A DNA stretch of 64,000 bases from Polytrichum commune (lineage: Eukaryota; Streptophyta; Polytrichopsida; Polytrichales; Polytrichaceae), in contig OX485803.1 of NCBI GenBank assembly GCA_950295325.1, positions 22,318,001 to 22,382,000 of the forward strand, written 5' to 3'. The notes under the pieces are model-generated. The model was given only the letters and a program-made list of their open reading frames with translations. It ran no database searches and was not told the DNA's origin. Made by a program: the position numbers and the translations under genes. This document shows positions 1-12,400 of the stretch, one piece after another (positions within the stretch are counted from its first letter, which is position 1; every line of letters begins with the position of its first letter).

Positions 1-300
1 AAATTGCGGGGGCTTTGAAGGTTTTTTGAATCGTACGCAACTACGCTCTGACTTATGGTAGCCAATGCTTTTGCATTTCTGTTGTTATGTAACAACATGG
101 CAGACACGAAGACAGGTCGTTGAAATTCGTCAGTATTAACACCTGGTAATTTCTATGACACGAAAATTGAATACACATGATCCTATCATCCTGATGAAAC
201 AAACCCTACCTGACTAATTATCTTCCAAGTAAAATCTCACTGCCGACCTTATCTCGGTTAGGTAAGATAGAATGTCGGATGAGGATGGGGGTTCAACAAG
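1..300. other. Non-coding left edge
   Basis: No exon, repeat or structured element is recognisable. The sequence is mixed in composition and becomes GC-richer toward position 300, where the next feature starts. Confidence 0.4.
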
Positions 301-720
301 ATCTTGAGATCCCAAACAACTAGAAACTCGGGTGGCGAAATGAAACAGAGCACCTACTCTGGGGAGTCCAAGAAACACACCACGAACCTGCACAGCGGCA
401 CCGAAATCACCCTCCTCGAATGTCGCGGAAATCCACAGACTCGAACTCACCGACCGGAGTACCAACCCTCGCCTGTCCGATGCGACAAAAAAAGCCCCGT
501 TCCGCAAAGCGCAAGGGATGGTTGCAAAAAGCAGGGGGGATTTTGGAGAAATGTGCAGAGCAGGAGCGAGATCCAGGCCGAATTCGCATGCGCGAAGCGG
601 AGTTGCATCATTTCTCGAGCGAGGTGGCCTCCGTCATTGCAGGCGGCGCGTGGGAGAGTCTTGAGGGGCAAACTGGAGCTTCCGGCTCCCTCCACGTGTC
701 CCTAGTCTTGTTCATTTAGA
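300..720. other. GC-rich patch, possible exon of unknown gene
   Basis: This block is far richer in GC than the DNA on either side and stays open in several frames on both strands, so frame alone cannot decide strand or identity. On the + strand one frame runs from an ATG at 420 to a stop near 719; it is rich in Lys, Arg and Glu and reads like a soluble helical segment. No splice partner, domain or homologue is recognised. It could be an exon of a gene lying outside the window, a promoter CpG patch, or a gene fragment carried by a transposon. Treat it as unassigned. Confidence 0.25.
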
Positions 721-814
721 ATGCACACTACCTAATCTAACTATCTAGTCTTTCATTCTTTACTTTTCTTATAACGCTAAGTTGCTAACCCTTAACCGGC
801 AAGGGTTCAATAAA

Positions 815-1047
815 GAGAGGGAATTATCGCATACAAGCATACGTCTTATTCATCCAACATAACAACTTGACCCCCTATAGATATGGCCAATTCATCTCAA
901 ACGACTTGGTCTAGACTAATTCGGGCTCTTTAAAACTAATTTCGGTTGTGGAGACATTTTAGAAAGTAACTTCCAAATTGCATACTATTTAAAGACTTTT
1001 GGGTTGGATGAATGAGAGGTACACTTGTATGCAATAAATTCCCTCTC
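815..1047. mobile_element. MITE with ~45-bp terminal inverted repeats
   Basis: The left arm (815-858) and the reverse complement of the right arm (1003-1047) match over about 45 nt with a few mismatches; both start GAGAGGGAATT and contain GCATACAAG and ATTCATCCAAC. The 233-bp element has no ORF. No convincing target-site duplication was found, so the superfamily is not assigned. An inner segment around 893 resembles, in reverse, the sequence near 37,690, downstream of the Tc1/mariner-like remnant. Confidence 0.75.
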
Positions 1048-3090
1048 CATGATTCGTGGTCTCCAACATGTAAAAACTCGTCCGTTTGGAATCGCAACAC
1101 ACTATTTCATAGCATGGAGTTAGCTATTTATAGATCATTAGAAATGGTATAGAGTTCCTGAATAGGGTTCAATTGGAATGAAACTGACCTCAACTTTCTT
1201 GGGGACTGGTTATTATTGAAGCCTTCTCCTCGAAGATGAATGAGTTTACTAGACACCACGAATCCGTGGCCTCCTTCAACGCATAGCGCCTCAATATACG
1301 ACATATGTGCACGAATTCTATGAACCTTGTGAAGGCTTGAATCGTTTTTTATTTTTAATTTGGGGTTTTGGATTCTTTGTCTAGAAAATAGTCTAAAGCT
1401 CATGGATGCTTCATGGTTAATTACCTAAATGTCCCAAAATACTACTCTCGTTGTTTCAACTAATTGGACCTAGCCCCTAAATACTTAAAGGAAAAAATAA
1501 CAAAAAAAACAAACTTGCTTGCAATTTTCCACAATTCTATTATATCTATAACTTGGTAGCCACACTTATTATAATTCTCACAAACTATGTATGAGCAAGG
1601 AAAGAGTTTACTATATTCCAAAAAAGCAAAGAAAAAAGAAAACAATGAACAAAAAAAAACAAGCAAACAAACAACAACTACTTATAAACACAATCCAAGG
1701 TTTGAAATATCCCTAACATAAACTGTGTCAAATGATTTTAACTACATAGGTGGAATATTACAAAGTGCTTAGAATCATGTTAAAGTTGGGTATGTGTTGT
1801 AAGGTGGGCACTAGAGGCTAGTACTAGATGGTACATAAAAGGTATTAACGGGTATGGGTACATATCAGGGGAAGTTGGGGTTTCATATGAGCTTCTCATC
1901 TTTTGTGCATGTTGGGTTTTGTTGAGAATTTATGTAGAGTTTTAGGGTTTTGGCAAATCAAGCTTTGATGTAGCTCCTTTGGGGTTGAGAGTTTGGAGTG
2001 GAGGACATAAGTCCGTTTGTAGTTGTGTGATTTTGTTGGAGGCTTGAAAATGTAATTAATGGTTCGCAACAACCTTTTTGTCTTTTTCATAACACTTTAG
2101 ACTATTTGCATGGGAAGTCAGTGGCATGTTTGTGTTAGGTTGCATTGTTCTTTGTTAACTTGTTTCTTGTTCATGTGTTTGTAAATAATCTTGTTATACT
2201 TGGAAGGCTCAAGTAGTTGTTGGCACCACATTACACATGCACAATTTGTTGTATTTTAAAATTCCAACGAAAATAAATTTTGTGAGAGATACACGATACT
2301 GATAAAAGATTAAAATTAAAAAAAAAACTATATTCATAATAAAATCAACTCCCATATAAAAGTCCTTACATAAGCAAAAGAATCCCTCAAAAAATCATAT
2401 AAATTTGCCCCCAATAAATTATCTTTGCACTTGGCTCGGTAACTCTACCCCAAGTGCACACCCTAAAATTCACAATTTCTACCAATCATATCAGTTTTGT
2501 CATCAAGTAATCATATTTGAGGTTATGGTGAAATTCCTAAGCTTTTCTTTATGAACTCATTATAAGAGGACCAAAAGTACCTTTTGTCAAAAAGTGTATG
2601 GATGTGTTCCTTTAAATGATGCTCGCAACTAAGTTACAATGTTATTTTCTTACACACCTTAAAATATGACTTGCCCCTCATTGTGCAATTGAAGATTTAA
2701 AGCTTTACAATTAACAAAATCCACATCACTATATGGTGTTCAAGATCTAAATGTCTCAATTACATTCTTTTAAAAAAAAACAAGAATTAGGTTTAGAATA
2801 ATGTTCTTAAGTAATAGTATAAGAGATAGATTATATAGAACTTTGCATTTGGGACATGGAGTGAACCTAGTGCACTCACTCATGTTGTTTGAATGTAAAG
2901 ATTTCATTTTAAAGTCATTCCCCAGGATGTGCAAACGAACGTGATGTAATTGTTGGTCATCATGTGTAAACTTGACGCCCAACAAACGTTGCTATGGTTG
3001 CATGGGCTTAGATGGTTGAAGTGGATTGAGATATAAGCTCATATGCACAAGTGCAACAGGTCGGGACAACACATATTCAAACTAGCAATC
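1048..3090. other. AT-rich intergenic DNA
   Basis: About 2 kb of AT-rich DNA with poly-A and poly-T tracts. Open frames are short and show no recognisable protein. Confidence 0.5.
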
Positions 3091-3099
3091 AAAGAATTT

Positions 3100-4357
3100 G
3101 TAGTCCACCTACATTTCTACTAAAGCGATGAACCCGCTATATCCAAGCATTGTAGAGTTGCAATGTTGCCCATACCAACCAAATTTTCAAGCATCCCATG
3201 GTCAACTAAATTAAGTTGCTCCAAGTTAATTGGTCATTGAGGCCCGAAAATGCTTCTAATTAAATAGCAACCTCTAAAATTGGAATGCTCCAATTTTGTG
3301 AGTTTCCCCATACTAACCAATTCTTCACGCTTCTCACGCTCAATTTAGATCAAGTACCTCCAAGTTAACTAAGGGCCGGTTTACACCATGGACCATGAAG
3401 TTGGACCATAGAAGATGGTTTTTTTCCATGGTCCAACTTGATGGTCCAACTTCCATGGTCTGATTTTAAAATAAAATAAAAACTATAATAACTATAATCA
3501 TTTCACAAAGCCTTTGGGCCCCTCACTAGGTGTAAACTGGATGTGGACCAAGAGGAATGATCATGCACCAAAAAGCAAATGTGCTGATTTTTTTTAAATA
3601 CATGCCCCAAAAAGGTAGTTTTGAAAAATAAATAAATAAGTAAGTAAAACTAAGTTTGACCATATTCTTGTCTTCATCTTCTCTCCCCGAAAAAAAATTC
3701 ATTAAAATCTTTACTATAACAACATTTCTCTGCCATGGGCCCTTGCCTTTTTCTACCAAAGCACCTCTTTTGCCTCTCCCACCGCAAAACGCATTGGACC
3801 ATGTCGGTGGATAATGTAGGCCTTAAAACATGTCTTTGGGGAACCTCGAACTCCATGGTCACTCTCTCACATTCTTTCCTTGGTGTAAACCAAAGCGGTC
3901 CCAAGACGAATTCAACAACCAATCATAGATTTTACAGGGCCTTGGGATGACTTCATGGTCCATGACATAAACAATCCCTAAGCCGACGACGGCAACATGG
4001 CATGAAGCAAATAGCAATTACATACCTCTAAATCTCACACTTTTGGTGGATTGTCCATACCAAACAACTCTCTAAGCTTCACGCACTCAAATAGATCAAG
4101 CCACTGAGGTCCAAAATTGCATTTACCAAAACCGCATTTTTTCTCTTTAGATCCAAATGTTGTAGTTTTGTGAGTCTGCCCATAGCATACTCAAATAGAT
4201 TAAGTTGCTCCAACTTAACTAAGCCACCGAGGCTTGGAATTACTCCATCATCAAAGAGCAATTCCTTACCTCCAAAACTCACGATTTGTGATCTTGCACG
4301 TGTCAATCGACTCGTCAAACTTTTGGTGGGGCATATGGTGCATTTTACAAACAACAT
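3100..4357 (-). pseudogene. Decayed leucine-rich-repeat gene fragment
   Basis: Read on the minus strand, 4357-4079 contains LRR phrases such as GVIPSLGGLVKLEQLNLF and GRLTKLQHLDLK, and 3350-3120 contains MGKLTKLEHSNFRGC, NLEQLNLV and GNIATLQCLDIAG. The spacing of Leu residues is that of plant LRRs of about 23-24 residues. Stops and frame breaks separate the pieces. The stretch is split by the 606-bp MITE at 3373-3978. Whether the parent was an NLR or a receptor-like protein cannot be told, because no NB-ARC, kinase or membrane segment remains. A second LRR fossil lies at 39-41 kb. Confidence 0.6.
3373..3978. mobile_element. Tourist/PIF-Harbinger-like MITE, TSD TAA
   Basis: The ends read GGGCCGGTTTACACC at the left and, in reverse complement, GGGATTGTTTATGTC at the right, followed on both sides by the identical 15-mer CATGGACCATGAAGT. 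A TAA trinucleotide flanks the element at 3370-3372 and 3979-3981. A 3-bp TWA-type duplication with GG-starting ends is the known signature of PIF/Harbinger (Tourist) elements. The element is 606 bp, repeats CCATGGTCCAACTT-like motifs near its left end, and has no transposase frame. It sits inside the LRR fragment. Confidence 0.85.
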
Positions 4358-4399
4358 GTGGGATAGTATAGGGAGGATTAAATTCAGTTAACGACAAAA

Positions 4400-7300
4400 T
4401 TATAGAAGGATTCCAAATAATGAAGGGTTCATTAAAAGCATACAATCTTATTACAAGCAAAGTAATCTAGTAAAAAATGTGGGCCATTATAATTTAATAC
4501 AACTAATATAGGGGCTGAATTTTAGGATTGTAAAGGTTATGTTTAAGATGATTTGTTTGTAAGCAAGTTGCACGTTGCATGGATGAAAAAACGCGGTCAA
4601 CGTACATGGGAAAATGTGTTGTTGTGTTTGTAATGTGATTTTCAAGCACAAGTTTTCTACATTGACTTGTATGGAATTGTGTTTGCAATGGTATGTATGA
4701 AAAATGTTTTTGTATGTATGCAATGATATGTATGGACATGGTTTTATGTATGAACATGCGCTAGATTTTATTACTTAAAAAGAATTTATACTACAGTAAA
4801 TTACGAGCACCGCAACACATCAACTAGAAGAGATCATATGATGTAACAATCAATCTTGTGCCATTGCTATATAATTGGTTGTTAATTTGATCAATGAAGA
4901 ATTATGCCTCCTAGATCTAGGCTTTATCAAGGTTGAACAAACTTTATTCACTTTGGACAAGGTATGTTTTATCCACAACTTTGAGAATCTTTGTAATATG
5001 ACCTATATAAATTGCTTCTAGGTAGTATTAATGCTACAAATGATTGCATACAACATAGAAATGGGGGGTACATGACACATTTACAATAATAGAATCTAGG
5101 GTTGTTATAACATTGGGATATGAGGGTTGCATGGTCAATAGAAGGGATGTGGAAGTCTTTTGGCAAGGGGAACTATTATGTCTTGTGTTATCATCATACA
5201 ATCATGTTGCCAATAATACACAATAGTCAACCATATTGGATGTTCATTCTACATTGTCGCCTTGTAGTGTGTGAACAACTTGTAGTGTGACTTGCTTTGC
5301 AACATTATATGTTGTTTCATAGGAAGAGCGCATATTTAAGTAAAATTGGACTAAGACCAAATCCATAATTACATCATGTTGAATCCTATCGTGAGATCCT
5401 TCAATAAAATTGTATAGTAGGATCCTTTGGGAAAATATACATAACTGATTATGATGATTATGATGATATGATGATACTTGTTTTCATTACATTTTCATTA
5501 CCTATCATTTAATTATATTGATGTAACACCAAAAATTTGATAATTTATTTTTTCCTTCATATTTTAATATCCTAACATTCAAGTAATCACTAGGGATCCA
5601 CGTATCACCCATAAAAATTAGGTATATTAGAAGTTTATCAACAGATTCGCCCATAAAAATGAAATAACCAAAAATTCATATTTTGAAAATATGTTCAGAT
5701 CCACTTAAATAGGAATTATGAATAAATCATACCACCTATTAGTATTAAAAATAATCTTCAGATAATTATGAGATAATTATGAAAAATTATATTTTTTGCT
5801 TGAATGCCAACTATTTCATAGAACCTTTTATATGAATACATGTGGCACACATTAGAAAGACTTACTACCTACAAGAACTTAGAGTCGGTTTACATGGGGT
5901 TCAAGATGGAAGAAAACTAGGCTCGAAAGACCATTAATGGATCACCTTAGATTTGAGGGTAAAGATTAAAGCCTGCTTTGATATTCGAGTTATGAGGGTT
6001 ATTTAGGTGTTTATTCATTTCACCACAACATGAAAATGAACACATTGCATTTATGAAACTATAAGAGCACTGCCTGTTAGTCATGATCCATCATAATTGC
6101 CACATAAAGACCTGTTACTTTTGTTATGCGCCCCCTTAATTTCCGTAATTCACAACTCCAAAGAGCATTCTCCATCCCATAAATGACCTCACATTATTCA
6201 GATTCATAACAATGTTCTATGGGATTGATAGTATTATGCAGAATATTCCTCACATTCACTTATGAATGTCACATAAGTGCTATTTCAATTTTCATATATT
6301 AGAGGGAGTTCTCATACACAATGAACTGGGATAACCAACCACTAGTTACACATGAACCGGTTGAGTTTGAGAAATAACCCATTAAAGTTCAAGACTTCAT
6401 GAAAATTACTCATCTCTTTAGAGGAATTTAGAGGATATACCTCAAATTAATAAAGGGAACAAATGGAAGATGTCAATATGTAACCGGTTGGACTTGGAAA
6501 CACTGAATAGTAACACACATTGATTGGGATTATCATTGTAGAGCTAAGATGAAAACGTAGCATGAAAATAATTAATATCATGTGCCAAAGTTCAAGCCCA
6601 TAAATTAACTAGGGTGGCACAAGGAGTATGTAGCAAACACTATAGCTCAATGTAGCTACCGAGCCCATGAAGTAGCTAGGTCACCAAACCTCTGGTGACA
6701 ATCCAAATCTATTTCCACCAATGCGAACCTACCCCGATCGACCTCCCGAAATGTTGTCGGAATGTTTCGACTCGAAATGATAGATGTCGAAGTATTTCGA
6801 CTGAAATGAAGTTGTTAGATGATGTTGTCGTGAAAGTACCTTGATCCATTATTAGCGTTAGGAGGGCCCCAACAACCAACCACCCTTTTTCCCAAACCGA
6901 ATCCTTAAAGTACAAATAAAGGAATTTACCTATTGTAATGACATATTCTTCAAAGAAAGTACCACTACAAAACTCTTGAAGTATGCTATCCTACAACTAG
7001 TATTGACCCAATTGGGATGAATAGTACTACCACCCATCATCACTACGAGAATCAAAGGAACTATACATACTACAAGACCTTCACATCCCTAACACTAAAA
7101 TTTGCAAACTAATGAAAACATTCTCACAAATAGCCATTAAATGCCTAACCCACACATTATGCTACACTTATATTAAAACTAGGAAAAAAAGAAACCCCTA
7201 ACACCACTCAACTAAATTGAACACTTGCAATCACACTAACACTAACCGACGGTCCACCTGTGAAAATAAGAACTAAGCCACCCCTGCCCCATGCCCATAC

Positions 7301-7788
7301 AAACACCGTTCGAGAGTGGTGAACAAACATTCCACGTCAGTGCAAAATCGTTGACGTTCCTTTTATTTTACTATGATCTTTTGGTTTTTTCTTTATTGAT
7401 CTGAGGCACATTTCATAGATTCCTCTAAAATGATGGGTAGATTTTATGAAGTCTTGAACCTCAACCGGTGATTACTTAAACTTAACCGGTTCATTTGGAA
7501 CTAGCGGTTGGTTCTCCCCATTCATTGGTTTTAATTAGTAGACCCTAATCAAGTTAGTTAACCCAGCTAGTGCCCACCCTTTGTAGGCTATATCTATTGA
7601 TTTACCATAGAAGCTGTGAGACCATGGAATTAAAGAGATAACTGAAACAATGATTGAGCTCACCTATATTATCCACCTGTTCATATCCCAAAGGGCGTTG
7701 TCTAAAATTGACAATTCTAATTTCTAACAAGTCTCGGGAGCCAATTGTATATAATAATATTGTGCCACAAAATCCATCTCTGCTAATA
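4400..7788. other. AT-rich intergenic DNA
   Basis: About 3.4 kb without a supportable gene. Frames are short and low in complexity. The left end of the cyclin inverted repeat begins at about 7789. Confidence 0.5.
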
Positions 7789-8736
7789 ACAGTTCACCAG
7801 TTCTGACATGTAGATGAACAGATGGATGGATGAACAGAGGATGAGAACTCTCCGCTTTAGACCGTTGGATCTGCGCTGTCTGAGGGCAGCGATTGTCGCA
7901 AGGACCGCCAGGGGTGAGGAATCAACGGCATCAAGGATGAGAAGTGGATGAACAACTGAACGGGCAATGTCAACGAGGGACGGGCGAAGGAGGGCCCTTG
8001 GATGTGGGGATCGACGGCTAAGGGCCTCGTACCGTTGTTTGGAGGGTGGAGGGGTGGGAGCCGTCCGATGGGAGATCGACGGTGAGGCTGGGAGTGCCGT
8101 TGTGAGCAGCGGCCTGGCAGAGCCGTTGGACGGAGGACATGGAAAGGGGGAGCGGAGAGTATGAGGAGACCGTCCTCCGATCACCAGACAAGCAACCGGA
8201 TTCACCAGAACATCTCCCTCTCGTGTCTTGTTGTTCGCAATCCAATAACTCTTGCGTTTCTTGTCTGGAAGTGGGTGCGCATTGTCTCCTATCTCAAAAC
8301 TGCTGGATCCACATCTGAATCAATCCTGTCTCTTCTCTCAATCCTCTGCTTCCTCCATCCAATCTCTGCTTCTGCCAGTTCCCAAGCACTGCGTTGTTTG
8401 CTTTCGTTCATATTCTTGTTTAGGGTTCTAAATGTTGGGCCAGAGGGCTGATTGATCATATATCACAATACCAACTCTGTTTACCCAAAAGTCGAATTGC
8501 TTGTGTTGTATCACATTGTGACCCTGAATGTGATAGGGATCATTTATGTGCATTCAAGGTAAGTGTGTGTTCCCCGTGTTTTCATCCACCATAGCTTCTA
8601 CGTATCCTCACCTTCAGCAAAGCAGCAACTACAAGAGGTGACAATTACAGTGTTGGGCGAATTGGCGTCGGCGAAGAACCGGCTGTAGCTGCCTTAACTG
8701 CTTTGTGGATTCGCTAACACGCTACAGCCAGGAATC
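7789..8736 (+). promoter_or_regulatory. Promoter and 5' UTR of cyclin B copy 1, MSA-like cluster
   Basis: This GC-rich block is conserved in inverted orientation upstream of copy 2 (30,752-31,711). It carries several AACGG cores of the mitosis-specific activator (MSA) type, consensus YCYAACGGYYA: TCCAACGGTCT (7859-7869, reverse), an AACGG core near 7923 (forward), ACAACGGTAC (8029-8038, reverse), CACAACGGCA (8095-8104, reverse) and TCCAACGGCT (8121-8130, reverse). MSA sites bind MYB3R factors and give G2/M transcription in plant B-type cyclin genes. A pyrimidine-rich 5' UTR follows, with a conserved splice donor at 8559 (AAG|GTAAGT) and an acceptor before 8651. Long open frames here are by-products of GC content. 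Confidence 0.75.
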
Positions 8737-11700
8737 ATGTTTGCTACAAGGGTGAGTAGGAGCTTTGATTGGTTGTGCCTGCCAAATTTCTATCGATCGT
8801 AGGAGTCTTTTGTCATGGGCGCCATTCTCTAGAGCATTGCAGCAGTAATGCAGATTGGCTATAAATGTAGAAGCTTTGAATTGAGAGACCCCTAAAACGG
8901 AATTGCTGATGAATTGATCATTAAGGTTGTGAATTTTGTTCCGGATGAATGAGGATTCAGTAGAGTAACAAAATTTTGTACTTGACACAGCAACACAACG
9001 GCTTCGCCGATGAGAACAAGCGTGCTGAGCATGGCGGGAAAGCTCCAGTACCAGCCAAAGGTTTATATCTCCTTAAATAGCAGCTAGGATTCCTCGTGCT
9101 TCTTCTATATGGAAACGCTATTCTCGACTTCTCAATGTCATTCCTCTCCAGGCAACAATTAGCAGAAGCAGTTTGATAGCCAGTGCATACCTTCCTACAT
9201 GAGAATAGAGTCACAGATAGACACATGGATTATGGATCGTGGGCTACAAGAGAAGTATCGTCATTTCGAAATACAGAATTTTTCAATGATAGAATAGTTT
9301 TGTAATTCAACGATCAGTCTTGTAATTAATGCAGGTGTAGCAGCCAACATGGCAGGCCGTCAGCATGCCACCAGAGCAGCACAAGCCAGCAACCGTAGAG
9401 CGCTTGGTGACATTGGCAATCTTGTGGGAGCCATGTCTGTTCGGTGCAATGTTGGCAAAGATGGAGTCTTAGAGTAAGTTCTTCCAACGCGCTACGTGCA
9501 CCATTTACATTTACTGTCTCCACCATAAGCAAGAGCTCCATCTATCTTCACATCATACTTCAAGAATCTGTCCAATTTCTAACTTTGTGACCTAAGAGAG
9601 TTGTCACATTCACCACATCGTGACCTGCATTTTCTTCTGTGGAAGCACTGTACTCATGGGAGTCTTGAATACAGGAATGCTGTTGTGAAACAAGCTGCAT
9701 TGCACGCTGAGGGCATCACAAGGCCCATCACACGGTAAGAGAATTAAACTTCCCTTCGTACTTTATTCTCGGTTTCCAGAGAGTAAGCATGTGTGTGCTT
9801 GCATTCAAGAATCTAGATTCACTTTTATCACCAAGCGACCAATTCCGATTCTTCATTGCTTTCATTGATCTTTTCTATCGATTATGTGGGTCAGGAGGTT
9901 CGGGGCCACTCTGCAGAACCAAGCTGCTGCAAGAATTCCCCAGCCACAGGTTTGTGATTTTTTTCTGTTCATATCAATGCTTTCAGTAATACAACATCAA
10001 AATTCAAATAGTATGTAGTCCGATTTCATGCATTGGAGATCTTGTGGAATTTACTCAAGCATCGGTAGTGGTCACTGTGAAGCAATTGTGACATAGAGGT
10101 GTCAAATCCCTTTGCAACGTAAATTGTGACAGGCTTCGGAAGCAACGTCTACTGTAGTGCAAGTGGAGGTGAAGGCGGCAGAGGACACAACAACATGGGG
10201 AGCCACGAAGAGACGCACACTTCAAGCGAAGGCGAAAGAGATTTCGGAATCCCAGGCCATATCCGCAGACTCCCAGAACAGCAGCGTTGCATCCAACCAG
10301 CCCGCACAGCCAGCCCGGATCAAGGCTCAGGCCCGCAGTAAAGTCGCAGTGAAGAAGGAGAAGGAGCAGACTCTTACTTCCTTGCTCACCGCACGCAGCG
10401 AGGTCAGCGTTCCTCCCGTCATTTAAGACTTCGCTTCCCACATTGTATGGTCAACATGATTGTACATGAAGAAATGCCGTAATTGAGTTTCTCTGATCGC
10501 GTTGTAGTGTACCTGTTGTAATGATCTAAAGAGTTCCTCCCGTCATTTTAGACTTCGCTTCCCACATTGTCAACATGGTTGTTAATGATCAAATATCCTG
10601 TTTTGTACGCATTGTAATGATCTAAAGATTTGTGGGTACCGCAGGCGGCATGTGGGGGTTTCGATGCGGAGATGCACGAGGCTGAGGCAGAGCCCGTTCC
10701 TAACATTGACGAACATGACACGGGCAATCAGCTGTGTGTGGTGGAGTACATTGAGGACATTTACAGCTTCTATAGGAAGACAGAAGTCCAGAGCTGCGTG
10801 CCGGCCGACTACATGTCTCGTCAAGCGGATATCAATGAGAAGATGCGCGCCATTCTCATCGACTGGCTCATCGAGGTAATTTCAAGCTCTGGTAATTTGT
10901 GATGTACTCGTCTGCATTTCCCCGTGGTAGTAGTTAGAATAACTTGGTATTCTGACTGGTGATAGAACACCCAAAGCAAAGCACGACTCATTCTGAGGCT
11001 TCATTCCTCGTCCCCACAGGTTCATCTGAAGTTTAAGCTGATGCCGGAAACTCTGTACCTGACCACCAATCTGATCGACCGCTACCTGAGCATCAACTCC
11101 GTTTCCCGGAAGAATTTGCAACTGGTGGGCGTGACCGCCATGCTGTTGGCAGCCAAGTACGAAGAAATCTGGGCCCCCGAGGTCCAGGATTTTGTGTTCA
11201 TCTCCGACAACGCTTACAGCAGAGAGCAAGTGTTGACGATGGAGAAGAATATGTTGAACTCGTTGAAGTTCAACCTGACAGTCCCCACACCTTATGTGTT
11301 CATGGTTCGGCTCCTGAAGGCCGCCGCTTGCGAGAAGCAGGTAAGGCTTCGTTTTGTCTGCAATCTTCCGCATATATTCGAATGTGTGACTGTTGTAGGG
11401 CTCATGAATTGGTTGCACAACAAGGACAAGATCTGAATAAAGATCGATATGTGTGCAGGAGAAGACCGTGTCGGCACAGTTGGAGATGGTGTCATGGTTT
11501 TTGGTGGAGCTGTGCCTGACTGAGTACCCCATGATCAAGTACGCCCCTTCCCTCATCGCTGCAGCGGCTGTATATACTGCCCAATCCACGCTGGCCAGGA
11601 CACCTTGCTGGGGACCAGCTCTTCAACGGCATTCGGGCTACACCGAGGCACACATCATGTAAGCTACTTCACCTACATGTCCATAAAAACACACGTGAAT

Positions 11701-11906
11701 TTCAAGCCACTTACCTACTGGGTGCTGATTCTGGTCTGTCTGTTTTCAGGGAATGTGCGAAGATGATGGCCACTTTGCACAGCAAAGCTGGAGAGGGAAA
11801 CTTGACAGTGGTTCACAAGAAATATTCAGGACCCAAGTTCTTGTCTGTTGCGAAGGTTGCCCCTGCGGCTTCTCTGTGCCATATCAAAGCCCCTCTCAGC
11901 GGCTGA
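8737..11906 (+). CDS. CYCB1: B-type mitotic cyclin, copy 1
   Basis: Ten coding exons: 8737-8751, 8991-9060, 9335-9473, 9675-9734, 9895-9949, 10133-10402, 10645-10875, 11020-11340, 11459-11658 and 11750-11906 (TGA). All introns are GT-AG and the frame is continuous for 505 residues, a normal length for the family. The destruction box RRALGDIGN is at residues 49-57, which predicts APC/C-mediated degradation. The N-terminal cyclin box follows, with [11 protein letters not shown] at 270-280 and the B-type HxKF signature (HLKF) at 282-285; the C-terminal fold ends with [17 protein letters not shown] and a conserved tail. B cyclins activate CDK at G2/M. The start is the ATG shared with copy 2, because exons 1 and 2 read in frame into exon 3; an internal ATG at 9349 would drop 33 residues. 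The symbol is by family only. Confidence 0.95.
10410..10630 (+). repeat. Tandem duplication in cyclin copy 1 intron 6
   Basis: The intron between 10,402 and 10,645 contains two adjacent copies of one segment, from 10,410 and from about 10,534. Both begin TTCCTCCCGTCATTT and end near AATGATCTAAAGA. Copy 2 has a single version and a 153-nt intron against 242 nt here, so the duplication happened after the genes separated or was lost in copy 2. Confidence 0.85.
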
Positions 11907-12340
11907 GTGCCTATTTTCTTACCGGCTCTTGAAAGCCCACATTGGGAGAAAATGATCTAAACCTCATGATGGTGCAAATCCATCCAAATCACCCCAGTAG
12001 AGGTGCTGGCATTGGCATTGGTAGAGTTTGACGGTGGCATTGGCATGTGGACGAATTTGACGGTGTCGACCCAATTCGAAGTATCCATTCCAAATCGCCA
12101 CTGCAGCGAGCAGCTCATTCAAAATATCTGTGGGGTGGAATTATGACCCGGTTCATCGGCCACACATCACTCTCCACGATGTCGCAAGAGCTATATGATG
12201 AGTACAGACATTCGATTATGAGTTAGGATCCATAGGCTCTCAAATTACAGGGATCATCAGCTCCCAATTCTCTTCCAACCTCAGAAGGATGAACACATCA
12301 ACCTCAAATCAAATCGGCAGCGCCTCGCTGTAGAATTTCC
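11907..12340 (+). other. 3' flank of cyclin copy 1, end of the inverted-repeat arm
   Basis: Similarity to the sequence after copy 2 (27,340-27,667, reverse) continues patchily past the stop codon. It is clear at about 12,265-12,336, where CTCTTCCAACCTCAG and GCAGC-CTCGCTG blocks are shared. This is probably the 3' UTR plus the end of the duplicated segment. No gene lies here. Confidence 0.55.
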
Positions 12341-12400
12341 CGGAGGCAGTCGGTTGTGAACTTAGATTGAGCATTCCTGCAGTGAAAGCAGGTCTTACTG

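Noticed and set aside
7783-8205. Open frame of about 140 codons on the minus strand, repeated as a similar frame at 31,288-31,782
   Set aside because: The similarity comes from the cyclin inverted repeat. The block is promoter DNA with MSA-like motifs, the predicted protein is Pro/Arg/Ser-rich without a domain, and frame ends differ between copies.
9349-9351. Internal ATG as the cyclin start
   Set aside because: Two upstream exons read in frame into it in both copies, so the upstream ATG (8737) is preferred, although use of the internal ATG cannot be excluded.
10882-11589. Long minus-strand open frame (235 codons) antisense to cyclin copy 1, with counterparts at 27,981-28,662
   Set aside because: It is the shadow of conserved GC-rich cyclin exons and runs through their introns. 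No independent motif.
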